DNA of 64,000 bases, taken from contig NZ_JANLCN010000007.1 in NCBI RefSeq assembly GCF_024979255.1, positions 162,248 to 226,247 of the forward strand, in the 5' to 3' direction. This DNA is from Herbiconiux moechotypicola (lineage in GTDB: Bacteria > Actinomycetota > Actinomycetes > Actinomycetales > Microbacteriaceae). The notes below the pieces were generated by a model. The model was given only the letters and a program-made list of their open reading frames with translations. It did not search any database and was not told the origin of the DNA. A program made the position numbers and the translations under genes. How positions within the stretch are numbered: the first letter of the stretch is position 1; every line of letters starts with the position of its first letter. Of the stretch, positions 26,777 to 35,705 are shown in pieces.

Positions 26777-27433
26777 TCAGGCGTTCGAGCTGCCGACCCA
26801 CTCGCCGGTGGCGAGGTACTGCACCTTCTTGGCGATCGACACCGCGTGGTCGGCGAAGCGCTCGTGGTAGCGGCTGGCGAGCGTGACGTCGACCGTGTCG
26901 ACCGCCTCGCCCTTCCAGTGCGAGCCGAGCACCGCGTCGAACACGCTCACGTGCAGCTCGTCGATCTGGTCGTCGTCGTTGCGCATCTCCTCGGCGATGG
27001 CGAGGTCTTCGGTCTTGAGCAGCACCGTGAGCTTCTTCGCGATCTCCACGTCGAGCCGGCCCATCTCGGCGAAGGTGGCGCGCAGGCTCTTCTTCACCAC
27101 CTTGTCGGGGTAGCGGTAGCGGGCCAGCTGCGCGATGTGCTCGGCGATGTCGCCCATGCGCTCGAGCGAGGCGCTCACCCGGAGCGCCGTCACCACGATG
27201 CGCAGGTCGCGGGCGACCGGCTGCTGCAGGGCCAGGATGCTGATCGCCAGCTCGTCGAGGCTCGCCGCGAGCGCGTCGATCTTGGGGTCTTCGGCGATGA
27301 CCGTCTCGGCGAGGGTGACGTTCGACTCGTTGAACGCCGTGGTGGCGTTCGTGATGGCGACGGTGACGAGTTCGGAGATCTCGACGAGACGCTCCTGCAC
27401 CTCGCGGAGCTCCTGCTGGAATACCTCACGCAT
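26777..27433 (-). CDS. phoU: Phosphate signalling protein PhoU
   Basis: A 218-residue all-helical protein with the two three-helix PhoU repeats (about 10-105 and 115-210). Repeat motifs 'LDELAISILALQQPVARDLRIVVTALRVSASLERMGDIAEHIAQLA' and 'SRYHERFADHAVSIAKKVQYLATGEW' contain the E/D clusters that bind metals. PhoU damps the Pst importer and its sensor kinase when phosphate is plentiful. It is divergent from senX3-regX3, with three PHO-like repeats in between, so it is probably under RegX3 control. Confidence 0.95.
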   Translation of the reverse strand: MREVFQQELREVQERLVEISELVTVAITNATTAFNESNVTLAETVIAEDPKIDALAASLDELAISILALQQPVARDLRIVVTALRVSASLERMGDIAEHIAQLARYRYPDKVVKKSLRATFAEMGRLDVEIAKKLTVLLKTEDLAIAEEMRNDDDQIDELHVSVFDAVLGSHWKGEAVDTVDVTLASRYHERFADHAVSIAKKVQYLATGEWVGSSNA

Positions 27434-27536
27434 GCGTGGGTCCTTTCTTCGGTACGGCGGCCACGTCGATGAATCGACGCGCGCGCGTCGGAACCGCCGC
27501 GTTCGGCAAGCGACGCCTCCATCCTTGCAGGGGCCA

Positions 27537-27565
27537 GGTTAACGCGAGGTGCCCGTCAGTTGAAC
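27537..27565 (-). promoter_or_regulatory. Triple PHO-like box between phoU and senX3
   Basis: Read on the minus strand, GTTCAAC (from 27565), GGGCACC (from 27554) and GTTAACC (from 27543) follow each other at exact 11-base steps, each close to the PHO half-site GTTCACC. It lies about 100 bases upstream of phoU and about 70 bases upstream of senX3, so either or both could be controlled. Confidence 0.6.
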
Positions 27566-27637
27566 AGTCACCGAAGCGATGTCCCACCGGCGGAAACTCG
27601 CTGAATCGGCCCCAGGGGAATCATTAGTGTAGTCCTC

Positions 27638-28789
27638 ATGGAAACAGGCTCCTTGGTGCTGTTGTGTCTGGCACTGGGCCTCATCGTCGGTGCGGGATTC
27701 GTCGTCCTGCTCCAGCTGGCTGAACGGCGGGGAAACAACGCGGTGGCCCTGCTGTCATCCTCCGTGCCCGACGGCGTCGACCAGGTCATCGACGCACTGG
27801 GCTCGGCCGGCCTCGTGATCGACCCCTCCCTCAACGTGGTGAAGGCCTCGTCGGCCGCCTACACCTTCGGGCTCGTCGCCAACGACCTGCTCGTGCACGA
27901 CGAGATCGTGGAGATGGTCACCCGGGTGCAGCGCTCGGGTGAGGCGGAGGAAGCCGAGGTGGTGCTGGCCAGAGGCCCGTTCAGCGAGGCGAGCCTGCAC
28001 CTCGAGGTGCGCGCCGCGCGCCTCGGCAGCCGGTACGTTCTCGTGCTGGCCGACGACCGTACGGAGTCGTACCGGCTGGAGGAGACCCGTCGCGACTTCA
28101 TCGCCAACATCAGCCACGAACTGAAGACCCCGATCGGGGCGATCACCCTTCTCGCCGAGGCGCTCGAGTCGGCCAGCGACGACGAGGCGCAGGTGCGCCG
28201 GTTCGCGCAGCAGATGGGCACCGAAGCCGCCCGGCTCTCCCAGATCACCCGCGAGATCATCGAGCTCTCCCGGCTGCAGGCCACCGACGTGCTCGCGAGC
28301 GCCGACCGCATCGAGCTCGACTCGATCGTGTCGACCGCGGTCGACCACAACCACGTCATCGCGAAGGCTCACGACATCGAGCTCGCGGTCGGCGGCAGCA
28401 AGCGCGTGACGGTCGTCGGCGACGAGGCGCTCCTCACGCTGGCGCTCAACAACCTCATCGCCAACGCCATCCAGTACTCGCCCGACGGCTCGCGCATCGG
28501 CATCGGGGTGCACCACGATGCGGGGATCGCCGAGATCGCCGTCACCGATCAGGGCATCGGCATCCCCGAGGCCGACCTCACGCGGGTGTTCGAGAGGTTC
28601 TTCCGGGTCGATCAGGCGCGCTCGCGCAACACCGGAGGCACGGGGCTCGGCCTCAGCATCGTCAAGCACGTCGTGCAGAACCACGGCGGTGACATCCGTG
28701 CCTGGTCGCAGGTCGGCCACGGCTCCACGTTCACCATCCGGCTGCCGGAGGCTCCCTCCGCCGTGGCCACACAGGGAGAGAGAAGATGA
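27638..28789 (+). CDS. senX3: Phosphate-responsive sensor histidine kinase SenX3
   Basis: A 383-residue kinase. One clear N-terminal hydrophobic segment (about 5-27) is followed by a PAS-like domain (about 50-140) and the kinase core. The H-box is 'FIANISHELKTPIGAITLLAEAL' with phospho-acceptor His160, the N-box is 'ALNNLIANAIQYSPDGSRIGI', and the G-boxes are 'VTDQGIGIPEADL' and 'GGTGLGLSIVKHVV'. A single membrane segment plus PAS is the SenX3/PhoR pattern in actinobacteria. Its stop overlaps regX3 by ATGA. It is divergent from phoU, the same order as known phosphate-sensing modules. Confidence 0.93.
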   Translation: METGSLVLLCLALGLIVGAGFVVLLQLAERRGNNAVALLSSSVPDGVDQVIDALGSAGLVIDPSLNVVKASSAAYTFGLVANDLLVHDEIVEMVTRVQRSGEAEEAEVVLARGPFSEASLHLEVRAARLGSRYVLVLADDRTESYRLEETRRDFIANISHELKTPIGAITLLAEALESASDDEAQVRRFAQQMGTEAARLSQITREIIELSRLQATDVLASADRIELDSIVSTAVDHNHVIAKAHDIELAVGGSKRVTVVGDEALLTLALNNLIANAIQYSPDGSRIGIGVHHDAGIAEIAVTDQGIGIPEADLTRVFERFFRVDQARSRNTGGTGLGLSIVKHVVQNHGGDIRAWSQVGHGSTFTIRLPEAPSAVATQGERR

Positions 28790-29466
28790 CCCACATCCTG
28801 CTGGTCGAAGACGAGGCGGCGCTCAGCGAGCCGCTCAGCTACCTGCTGCGCCGCGAGGGCTACGGTGTGACCGTGGCTCCCGACGGCCCGAGCGCCATCA
28901 GCGAGTTCGACCGCGGCGGGGTCGACATCATCCTGCTCGACCTCATGATCCCCGGCATCCCCGGCACCGAGGTGTGCCGCGAGATCCGCACCCGTTCTTC
29001 GGTGCCCATCATCATGCTCACGGCGAAGGACTCCGAGATCGACATCGTGGTGGGGCTCGAGCTCGGGGCCGACGACTACGTCACGAAGCCCTATTCCACC
29101 CGTGAGCTGCTGGCGCGCATCCGGGCCGTGCTGCGCCGCCAGCTCGACGTGCTCGACGCGGCCGAGCCCATGCTCAAGGCCGGCCCGGTGTCGATGGACG
29201 TGGAGCGCCACACCGTCGCCGTGAACGGCGCCGAGGTGTCGATGCCGCTCAAGGAGTTCGAGCTGCTCGAGCTGCTGCTGCGCAATGCCGGGCGCGTGCT
29301 CACGCGAGGGCAGCTGATCGACCGGGTGTGGGGGTCGGACTACTTCGGAGACACCAAGACGCTCGACGTGCACATCAAGCGCATCCGCTCGAAGATCGAG
29401 AAGACGCCGTCGGAGCCGACGCTGCTCGTGACCGTGCGCGGGCTGGGCTACCGCTTCGAGGGCTGA
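28786..29466 (+). CDS. regX3: Response regulator RegX3
   Basis: A 226-residue OmpR-family regulator. The receiver domain has 'LLVEDEAAL' with the acidic pair, the phospho-acceptor Asp52 in 'IILLDLMIPGIPG', 'LTAKDSEID' (Thr) and 'VTKPYSTREL' (Lys). The winged helix ('MPLKEFELLELLLRNAGRVLTRGQLIDRVWGSDYFGDTKTLDVHIKRIRSKIE') binds DNA. Translationally coupled to senX3 (ATGA). PHO-type repeats upstream of pstS and phoU are its likely sites. Confidence 0.93.
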   Translation: MTHILLVEDEAALSEPLSYLLRREGYGVTVAPDGPSAISEFDRGGVDIILLDLMIPGIPGTEVCREIRTRSSVPIIMLTAKDSEIDIVVGLELGADDYVTKPYSTRELLARIRAVLRRQLDVLDAAEPMLKAGPVSMDVERHTVAVNGAEVSMPLKEFELLELLLRNAGRVLTRGQLIDRVWGSDYFGDTKTLDVHIKRIRSKIEKTPSEPTLLVTVRGLGYRFEG

Positions 29467-29488
29467 GGCGCCGGGCTGTTGATCGCCT

Positions 29489-29520
29489 GAGCCGGGCCTC
29501 GCGGGCTACTCGCCCGGCTC
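29489..29520. terminator. Hairpin between regX3 and lpqE
   Basis: GAGCCGGGC (29489-29497) pairs with GCCCGGCTC (29512-29520) across a 14-base loop, at the convergent ends of regX3 and lpqE; the right arm overlaps the lpqE 3' end. No T run. Confidence 0.5.
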
Positions 29521-30063
29521 GACGACCTCGGGGGTCGGAGCCGGGGTGACGACCACGGGCTCGGGGGTGACGACCACCGTGGGGGTGGGCGTCGGAGCCA
29601 GGTCGGCGTACTCGGGCAGCGAGGTGGTGAGCACCGGCACCGAGACCAGCTTGCCCTCCTCGTCGCCGTACTGGAAGTAGACCGGGAAGAGGCTGCCGGG
29701 GGCGGAGACGTTCTCGAGCAGGATCTGCTCGGCGCCGGTGGCCCCGAAGCTCGTGATGTCGCCGTTGCCCTCGACCGGCACCGACTGGCTGACGCGCTCG
29801 CCCGTGCTGCCGTCTTCGTACTGCACGGTGACGTCTTGCGTGGTGTCGGAGGTGTTGACGAAGGAGACCAGCAGGCTCGCCAGCGCGCCGTCTTCGGTGA
29901 TGAGGGTGGCGTTGCGCACGGCCACGGCACCGAGGTCGGCGTTCACGCCGTCGGAGGCCTCGACCTCCTTCGTGGTCGCCTGGGGGGTGATGAACGCGCA
30001 GCCCGCGGTGCCTGCACCGACGAGTGCGAGCACCAGGACGGATGCCGCGAACCGAGCTCTCAC
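29506..30063 (-). CDS. Secreted lipoprotein, LpqE-like
   Basis: A 185-residue lipoprotein with signal peptide ending TAGC (Cys22). The mature part has a beta-sandwich look ('[35 protein letters not shown]') reminiscent of the PCu(A)C copper-chaperone fold, but I see no Met/His metal cluster. The C-terminal 30 residues are a Pro/Thr/Val-rich repeat tail. In mycobacteria the lipoprotein LpqE (Rv3584) sits divergent to carD in the same way, so synteny supports the name. GTG start at 30063. Confidence 0.8.
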   Translation of the reverse strand: MRARFAASVLVLALVGAGTAGCAFITPQATTKEVEASDGVNADLGAVAVRNATLITEDGALASLLVSFVNTSDTTQDVTVQYEDGSTGERVSQSVPVEGNGDITSFGATGAEQILLENVSAPGSLFPVYFQYGDEEGKLVSVPVLTTSLPEYADLAPTPTPTVVVTPEPVVVTPAPTPEVVEPGE

Positions 30064-30189
30064 AAGACCCTCCTGAGTCGTAGACGCTTTGACTTCACCC
30101 TACAGCCAGCGGACGGTCGTAGACGGGTAAGGACAGCCTTACCAGATGCCCCCTGTGGTATCCTGGTAGCCACGGAAGGACGCGCATTC

Positions 30190-30672
30190 ATGCTTTTTGA
30201 GGTTGGCGAGACGGTCGTGTATCCCCACCACGGGGCTGCCACGATCTCCGAGGTGAAGACCCGGGTGATCAAGGGCGAAGAGAAGATCTACCTCAAACTG
30301 CGCGTCACGCAGGGCGATCTCACGATCGAGGTGCCCGCTGACAACGTCGACCTCGTGGGTGTGCGCGATGTCATCGGCCGCGAGGGTCTCGACAAGGTGT
30401 TCGAGGTGCTCCGCGCGCCGTTCACCGAGGAGCCCACCAACTGGTCGCGCCGGTACAAGGCCAACCTCGAGAAGCTCGCCTCGGGCGACGTCATCAAGGT
30501 GAGCGAGGTCGTGCGCGACCTCTGGCGCCGCGATCAGGATCGCGGGCTCTCGGCCGGCGAGAAGCGCATGCTCGCCAAGGCGCGCCAGATCCTCATCTCC
30601 GAGCTCGCCCTCGCCGAGAAGACCGACGAGGAGAAGGCCTCGCTGGTGCTCGACGAGGTGCTGGCCTCCTGA
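30190..30672 (+). CDS. carD: CarD-family RNA polymerase-binding regulator
   Basis: A 160-residue protein that binds the RNA polymerase beta subunit and stabilises open promoter complexes, notably at rRNA promoters. The N-terminal RID domain starts '[19 protein letters not shown]' (about residues 1-55). The helical C-terminal domain contains the conserved Trp block '[21 protein letters not shown]' followed by '[37 protein letters not shown]'. ATG at 30190 follows GGAAGGA. An extended minus-10-like TGGTATCCT ends at 30164, about 25 bases before the start (weak promoter call). Heads a run with ispDF, cysS and rlmB. Confidence 0.96.
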   Translation: MLFEVGETVVYPHHGAATISEVKTRVIKGEEKIYLKLRVTQGDLTIEVPADNVDLVGVRDVIGREGLDKVFEVLRAPFTEEPTNWSRRYKANLEKLASGDVIKVSEVVRDLWRRDQDRGLSAGEKRMLAKARQILISELALAEKTDEEKASLVLDEVLAS

Positions 30673-30696
30673 CCCGCTGAACCCGGCCGGGTCGTC

Positions 30697-31863
30697 GTGC
30701 CCGTGAACGAGGCAGCTCCGCGCGTCGGCGTGGTGGTCGTGGCCGCCGGATCGGGCACGCGGCTGGGCCTCGGGGTTCCGAAGGCGTTCGTCGAGATCGC
30801 GGGACGCAGCATCCTCGACCGCTCGCTCGACGCCGTGCGGGGGCTGGGCGAGCCGGTCGCGCTCGTGATCGTGGTGCCCTCCGAGGCGGTCGCGCCGACG
30901 ACCGAGATGCTCGTGGCCGCCGGCACCCGCGCAGAGGTCGTGGCGGGCGGCACCACACGACAGCGATCGGTGGCACTCGGCCTGGCCGTGCTGCCCGACA
31001 CGGTCGAGACCGTCCTCGTGCACGACGCCGCCCGGGCGTTCACGCCAACCGCCGTGTTCGAGCGGGTCGTCGCCGAGGTGCGCGCCTCGGGGCACGGTGC
31101 GATCCCCGTGCTGCCCGTCACCGACACGGTGCGCCGGGTGAGCGAGCGGATGTGCGGGGAGACCGTCGACCGCTCCACCCTCGCGGCCGTGCAGACGCCG
31201 CAGGGCTTTCCCCGGGCGCAGCTGCAGCAGGCGTACGACGAGGCGGCCGACGACCTCACCGACGACGCCGCGCTCGTGATGGCGGCCGGGCATCCGGTAT
31301 CGACCGTCGACGGCGACGCGTCGTCGTTCAAGATCACCGCGCCCGACGACCTGCGTCGAGCCGACGACCTGCTGCGGAGGAATGCCGTGCCCGTGCCACG
31401 CACCGGCGTCGGGATCGACGCCCACTCGTTCGACCCCGAGGCGCCGTTGTGGGTGGCCGGCCTGCACTGGCCGGGCGAGCCCGGTCTCGCGGGGCACAGC
31501 GACGGCGACGTGGTGGCGCACGCCATCTGCGACGCCCTGCTCGGGGCGGCCGGGCTCGGCGACCTCGGGTCACTGTTCGGCACCGCCGATCCGGCGCTCG
31601 AGGGGGCGCACGCCGAGGTGTTCCTGGTGCGCACCCGCGCGGTGCTCGAGGCCGCGGGGTTCCGCATCGGCAACGTGTCGGTGCAGTTGGTCGCCAACCG
31701 TCCGCGCTTCTCGGCGCGCAAGGCGGAGGCCGACGCGCTGCTCGGCGGCCTCCTCGGTGCGCCCGTCTCGGTCACCGCCACCACCACCGACGGGCTCGGG
31801 TTCCCCGGCCGTGGCGACGGCGCCACCGCCATCGCCACAGCACTGGTGTTCGCTGCCGCCTAA
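30697..31863 (+). CDS. ispDF: Bifunctional IspD/IspF isoprenoid enzyme
   Basis: Two steps of the MEP isoprenoid pathway in one 388-residue chain. Residues 1-228 are IspD (2-C-methyl-D-erythritol 4-phosphate cytidylyltransferase): 'VVAAGSGTRLGLGVPKAFVEIAG' binds CTP, and 'VLVHDAARAF' and 'AVQTPQGF' follow. Residues 231-388 are IspF (MECDP synthase) with zinc ligands Asp241/His243 ('GIDAHSF') and His267 ('GHSDGDVVAHAICDALLG'), and 'TTTDGLGFPGRGDG'. Fusions are known in several bacteria, whereas mycobacteria keep two genes. GTG at 30697 (or 30703). Overlap-free spacing of 24 and 9 bases to its neighbours suggests an operon. Confidence 0.95.
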   Translation: MPVNEAAPRVGVVVVAAGSGTRLGLGVPKAFVEIAGRSILDRSLDAVRGLGEPVALVIVVPSEAVAPTTEMLVAAGTRAEVVAGGTTRQRSVALGLAVLPDTVETVLVHDAARAFTPTAVFERVVAEVRASGHGAIPVLPVTDTVRRVSERMCGETVDRSTLAAVQTPQGFPRAQLQQAYDEAADDLTDDAALVMAAGHPVSTVDGDASSFKITAPDDLRRADDLLRRNAVPVPRTGVGIDAHSFDPEAPLWVAGLHWPGEPGLAGHSDGDVVAHAICDALLGAAGLGDLGSLFGTADPALEGAHAEVFLVRTRAVLEAAGFRIGNVSVQLVANRPRFSARKAEADALLGGLLGAPVSVTATTTDGLGFPGRGDGATAIATALVFAAA

Positions 31864-31872
31864 ACTGGTGCG

Positions 31873-33297
31873 GTGACACTGCGACTCCACGACTCGAAGG
31901 CCAGGGCCCTTCTCGACTTCACACCCCTCGTGCCGGGTGAGGTCGGCATCTACGTGTGCGGCCCCACCGTGCAGTCGTCGCCGCACATCGGGCACCTGCG
32001 TTCAGCGCTGGCCTACGACCTGCTGCGGCGCTGGCTGAGCTTCTCGGGCTACAAGGTCACCTTCGTGCGCAACGTCACCGACATCGACGACAAGATCCTG
32101 CTCAACGCCGACGGCACCGACGAGGAGTGGTGGGCGCTCGCCTATCGCGTCGAGCTCGAGTTCACCGCGGCATACAACGCCATCGGGGTGCTCCCGCCCA
32201 CGTACGAGCCCCGCGCCACCGCCTCCATCCCCGAGATGCAGGCCATCATCACCCGGCTCATCGAGGCCGGCCACGCCTACGCCGCCGACGATGGCACGGG
32301 CGATGTCTACTTCGACACCGCGAGCTGGGCCGACTACGGTGAGCTCACCCACCAGCGACTCGACGACATGGAGCCCGCCACCGACTCCGACTCGCGCGGC
32401 AAGCGCGACGTGCGCGACTTCGCGCTGTGGAAGGGGCACAAGCCCGGCGAGCCGCTGACCGCCGCGTGGGAGAGCCCGTGGGGGCCCGGGCGGCCGGGCT
32501 GGCACATCGAGTGCTCCGCCATGTCGACGAAGTACCTCGGCACCCGCTTCGACATCCACGGCGGAGGCCTCGACCTGCGCTTCCCGCATCACGAGAACGA
32601 GCTCGCCCAGTCGCGTGCGGCGGGCGACGAGTTCGCCCGGTACTGGCTGCACAACGGCCTCGTGGCCGTGACCGGCGGGCAGAAGATGTCGAAGTCGCTC
32701 GGCAACTCGGTGTTCGCCTCCGAGCTCATCGCGGCCGCCCGGCCCGTGGTGCTGCGCTACTACCTCGGCACCGCCCACTACCGCTCCACCCTCGAGTACC
32801 ACGAGGGCGCGCTCGCCGAGGCCGAGGCCGCGGTGTCGCGCATCGAAGGCTTCCTCGAGCGGGCCCAGCGCCGTCTCACCGGCACGCGCTTCGCGAACGC
32901 CGTCTCGCAGGTGGTGCCCGAGGAGTTCCGGGCCGCCATGGACGACGATCTCGCCGTGCCGCAGGCGGTCGCCGTCATCCACGAGACCGTTCGCCGCGGC
33001 AACGCCGCGCTCGACGACGAGGACTTCGCCGAGGCGGCTGCGCTGCTCGGACAGGTCACGGCGATGACCGAGGTGCTCGGCATGAACCCGCTCGCACCGG
33101 AGTGGGCGGCCGGCTCGGGAGACGATGCCGAATCGCGTGCTCTCGCCGCCCTGGTCGAAGGCCTCGTCGCCGACCGTCAGACCGCCCGGGCCGCCCGGGA
33201 TTTCACCACCGCCGACCGCATCCGCGACGAGCTCGCGCAGGCCGGCATCTCGATCGAAGACACGCCCTCGGGCGCGCATTGGAGTCTCGATGGCTAA
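31873..33297 (+). CDS. cysS: Cysteinyl-tRNA synthetase
   Basis: Charges tRNA-Cys. A 474-residue class I synthetase: '[28 protein letters not shown]' holds the zinc Cys and the HIGH motif (residues 38-41), '[10 protein letters not shown]'-like '[14 protein letters not shown]' supplies another zinc Cys, '[16 protein letters not shown]' gives His/Glu ligands, and KMSKS is at 271-275. The C-terminal DALR-type helical domain is complete. The related ligase MshC is shorter and lacks this domain, so cysS is preferred. GTG start at 31873; its last 8 bases overlap rlmB. Confidence 0.95.
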   Translation: MTLRLHDSKARALLDFTPLVPGEVGIYVCGPTVQSSPHIGHLRSALAYDLLRRWLSFSGYKVTFVRNVTDIDDKILLNADGTDEEWWALAYRVELEFTAAYNAIGVLPPTYEPRATASIPEMQAIITRLIEAGHAYAADDGTGDVYFDTASWADYGELTHQRLDDMEPATDSDSRGKRDVRDFALWKGHKPGEPLTAAWESPWGPGRPGWHIECSAMSTKYLGTRFDIHGGGLDLRFPHHENELAQSRAAGDEFARYWLHNGLVAVTGGQKMSKSLGNSVFASELIAAARPVVLRYYLGTAHYRSTLEYHEGALAEAEAAVSRIEGFLERAQRRLTGTRFANAVSQVVPEEFRAAMDDDLAVPQAVAVIHETVRRGNAALDDEDFAEAAALLGQVTAMTEVLGMNPLAPEWAAGSGDDAESRALAALVEGLVADRQTARAARDFTTADRIRDELAQAGISIEDTPSGAHWSLDG

Positions 33298-34321
33298 GCC
33301 AGGATCGGGCCGGCCCTCGCGCGCCGGCGCCGTGCGCAAGACCAGCAAGGGCCGCACCGTCGGCTCGGGCGGGCAGGGCCGTCAGGCCCTCGAGGGCAAG
33401 AAACCCACGCCCAAGGCCGAAGACCGGCCCTACCACCCCGCGGGCAAGGCGAAGGCCGCGCGCGAACGCTTCGTCGCTGCGGGCGGCAAGGGGCGCCCGG
33501 GCGCGCGCTCCACGAGCGAGCGCGGGCAGCAGGACACGGGCCGCACTGCTCCCGCCCGCCGGGTGAAGAAGTCCGACGACGCCGAGATGGTCACCGGGCG
33601 CAACTCGGTGGTCGAGGCGCTCCGGGCGCGCATCCCGGCCACCGCGCTCTACGTGGCGTTCCGGGTCGAGGTCGACGAGCGCGTCAAGGAGGCGCTGTCG
33701 CTGGCCAACAAGCGCGGCATCCCCGTGCTGGAGGTGATGCGGCCCGAGCTCGACCGGCTCTCCGGCCCCGACTCGGTGCACCAGGGGCTGGCCCTCAAGG
33801 TGCCGCCGTATGAGTACGCGCATCCGGAGTCCCTGCTCGACCAGGTCGTGTCGCGAGGCCAGACGCCACTGTTCGTGGCGCTCGACGGCATCACCGATCC
33901 TCGCAACCTCGGTGCCATCATCCGGTCGACCGCGGCCTTCGGCGGCCACGGGGTCATCGTGCCCCAGCGTCGGTCGGTGGGCGTCACCGCCTCGGCGTGG
34001 AAGACGTCGGCGGGAGCCGCGGCGCACACGCCCGTGGCGATGGCGTCGAACCTCACGCAGACACTCAAGGCCTTCAAGGCTGCCGGCGTCTTCGTGGTGG
34101 GGCTGGCCGGCGACGGCGACGTGAGCCTGCCGGGTCTCGACCTGGCCACCGGTCCGGTCGTCGTGGTCGTGGGCAGCGAGGGCAAGGGCCTCTCGCGCCT
34201 GGTCACCGAGACCTGCGACGCGATCGTGTCGATCCCGATCGCGTCGTCGACCGAGTCGCTGAACGCGGGCATCGCCGCCTCCGTCACGCTCTACGAGATT
34301 GCGAGGGCGCGTGCGCTCTAG
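33290..34321 (+). CDS. rlmB: TrmH/SpoU-family 23S rRNA 2'-O-methyltransferase
   Basis: A 343-residue protein likely to methylate G2251 of 23S rRNA. Residues 1-90 are a Lys/Arg/Gly-rich disordered extension typical of actinobacterial RlmB. Residues 95-165 are the substrate-binding domain ('[22 protein letters not shown]'). The C-terminal SPOUT knot has motif 1 '[35 protein letters not shown]', motif 2 '[15 protein letters not shown]' and motif 3 '[23 protein letters not shown]'. ATG at 33290 overlaps cysS by 8 bases. Confidence 0.93.
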   Translation: MAKPGSGRPSRAGAVRKTSKGRTVGSGGQGRQALEGKKPTPKAEDRPYHPAGKAKAARERFVAAGGKGRPGARSTSERGQQDTGRTAPARRVKKSDDAEMVTGRNSVVEALRARIPATALYVAFRVEVDERVKEALSLANKRGIPVLEVMRPELDRLSGPDSVHQGLALKVPPYEYAHPESLLDQVVSRGQTPLFVALDGITDPRNLGAIIRSTAAFGGHGVIVPQRRSVGVTASAWKTSAGAAAHTPVAMASNLTQTLKAFKAAGVFVVGLAGDGDVSLPGLDLATGPVVVVVGSEGKGLSRLVTETCDAIVSIPIASSTESLNAGIAASVTLYEIARARAL

Positions 34322-34370
34322 GCGACGATCCGGTGGATCGTCGCGCGCAGCCAGCCCCGACGAAGCTATG
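34322..34370. terminator. Two hairpins between rlmB and DUF4032 gene
   Basis: A 10-bp perfect stem with a 3-base loop (34322-34331 with 34335-34344) is followed by a second hairpin around CGAAGC/GCTTCG (about 34359-34376). They fill the 72-base convergent gap. Confidence 0.7.
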
Positions 34371-34393
34371 CTTCGGCGGTTCCGGGATCAGCG

Positions 34394-35680
34394 CTAGACC
34401 TTCAGTCGCCAGTCCTCATCCGGGGCGTCGACGATCGGGATGGCCATCGTGATGGCGCCCGTCGGCGGGTCGATGACGGTGGCCTCGTCGCGGCGGTGGC
34501 GCAGCACGGTGTCGATGTACGAGGAGAGCGCTTCGGCCAGCGGCACGTCGCGGTTCTGGTCTTGACTCATGTACCAGCGATGGTCGAGCAGCTGGTGGAA
34601 GACCTCGGCCGGCTCGAGCTTGCCGCGCAGCTCACGGGGGATCGACCGGATGACCGGTTCGAACACCCGGGCGAGCCACTCGTGCGCCACCATCTCCTCG
34701 TCGAACTCCTTGCGGCCGTACTTGGCGCTGTAGGAGTCGAGGTCGTTGAGCAGGCGCCTGGCCTGGTTCTCCTGAGCGTCGAGCCCGGTGAGCCGCAGCA
34801 GCCGGCGCTGGTGGTGACCCGCATCCACCACCTTGGGCTGGATGCGCACGGTCGTGCCGTCTTCGGTGGTCTTGATGGCGAGCTCTTCGATGTCGAAGCC
34901 GAGGTCGTTGAGGCGGTCGACGCGCTCGTTGATGCGCCAGCGCTCGGAGGAGTTGAACGACTCCGCGCCGGTGAGCTCCTTCCACAGCGAGCGGTAGGCC
35001 GCCACGATGCCGTTGGAGACGGTGACGGGGTCGAGGTCTTCATCGGCGCGGCCGCCGGCCTCGAGATCCATGAGCTCGCCGGCGATGTTGACGCGGGCGA
35101 TCTCGAGGTCGTTCTCGCGCTGGCCGTTCGAGAGGCCGCCCTCGAAGAGCTGGCCGGTCTCGGCATCGACGAGGTAGGCGGCGAAGGCGCCGGCGTCGCG
35201 GCGGAAGAGGGTGTTCGACAGCGACACGTCGCCCCAGAAGAAGCCGGAGATGTGCAGGCGCACCAGCAGCAGGGCGAGGGCGTCGACCAGGCGGGTGGCG
35301 GTGTCGGGGCGCAGCTGCTGCGAGAACAGCGCGCGGTAGGGGAGCGAGAACTTGAGGTGCCGGGTGACGAGCACCGAGCGCAGCTCCTCGCCCTCGGCGT
35401 CGGTGCGATTCGTGATGACGGCGAGCGGGTCGACGCAGGGCACGTCGAGGCGCTGCAGGGTGCGCAGCATCTCGTACTCGCGCTTGGCCATCTCGTCGGT
35501 GGTCTCCTTCACGGCGACGACGTGGCCGGAGAGGTGCGCGAAACGCACCAGGTGGCGTGAGATGCCCTTCGGGAGGGCGGCGATGTACTGGTCGGGCCAG
35601 AGGTCCAACGGCAACTGCCACGGCAGATCCAGCAGGGCCGGATCTGCCGTGGCAGAGGTGATCGAGAGCGAGCTCGTCAC
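34394..35680 (-). CDS. DUF4032 protein with kinase-like N-terminal domain
   Basis: A 428-residue cytosolic protein. The N-terminal 210 residues look like a lipopolysaccharide-kinase-type fold: 'GHVVAVKETTDEMAKREYEML' gives a beta-3 lysine and an alpha-C glutamate, 'HISGFFWGDVSLSNTLF' looks like a catalytic loop (Asp, Asn), and 'AAYLVDAETGQLFEG' resembles a DFG-type metal-binding aspartate. The C-terminal half is the conserved DUF4032 region ('GHHQRRLLRLTGLDAQENQARRLLNDLDSYSAKYG'). The family has no established function known to me. GTG at 35680 is the only start that keeps the conserved 'LPWQLPLDLWPDQYIAALPKGISRHLVRF' block. It lies 25 bases after the sugar-ABC ATPase, so co-transcription is likely. 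Confidence 0.85.
   Translation of the reverse strand: MTSSLSITSATADPALLDLPWQLPLDLWPDQYIAALPKGISRHLVRFAHLSGHVVAVKETTDEMAKREYEMLRTLQRLDVPCVDPLAVITNRTDAEGEELRSVLVTRHLKFSLPYRALFSQQLRPDTATRLVDALALLLVRLHISGFFWGDVSLSNTLFRRDAGAFAAYLVDAETGQLFEGGLSNGQRENDLEIARVNIAGELMDLEAGGRADEDLDPVTVSNGIVAAYRSLWKELTGAESFNSSERWRINERVDRLNDLGFDIEELAIKTTEDGTTVRIQPKVVDAGHHQRRLLRLTGLDAQENQARRLLNDLDSYSAKYGRKEFDEEMVAHEWLARVFEPVIRSIPRELRGKLEPAEVFHQLLDHRWYMSQDQNRDVPLAEALSSYIDTVLRHRRDEATVIDPPTGAITMAIPIVDAPDEDWRLKV
35616..35654 (-). repeat. 15-bp perfect hairpin inside the 5' end of the DUF4032 coding region
   Basis: Bases 35616-35630 and 35640-35654 are perfect inverted copies with a 9-base loop, covering codons 9-22 of the gene. 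In the mRNA this is a very stable stem just after the start codon. Confidence 0.8.
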
Positions 35681-35705
35681 AGGATGCGGTGCCTTCTGAT
35701 CGGGG

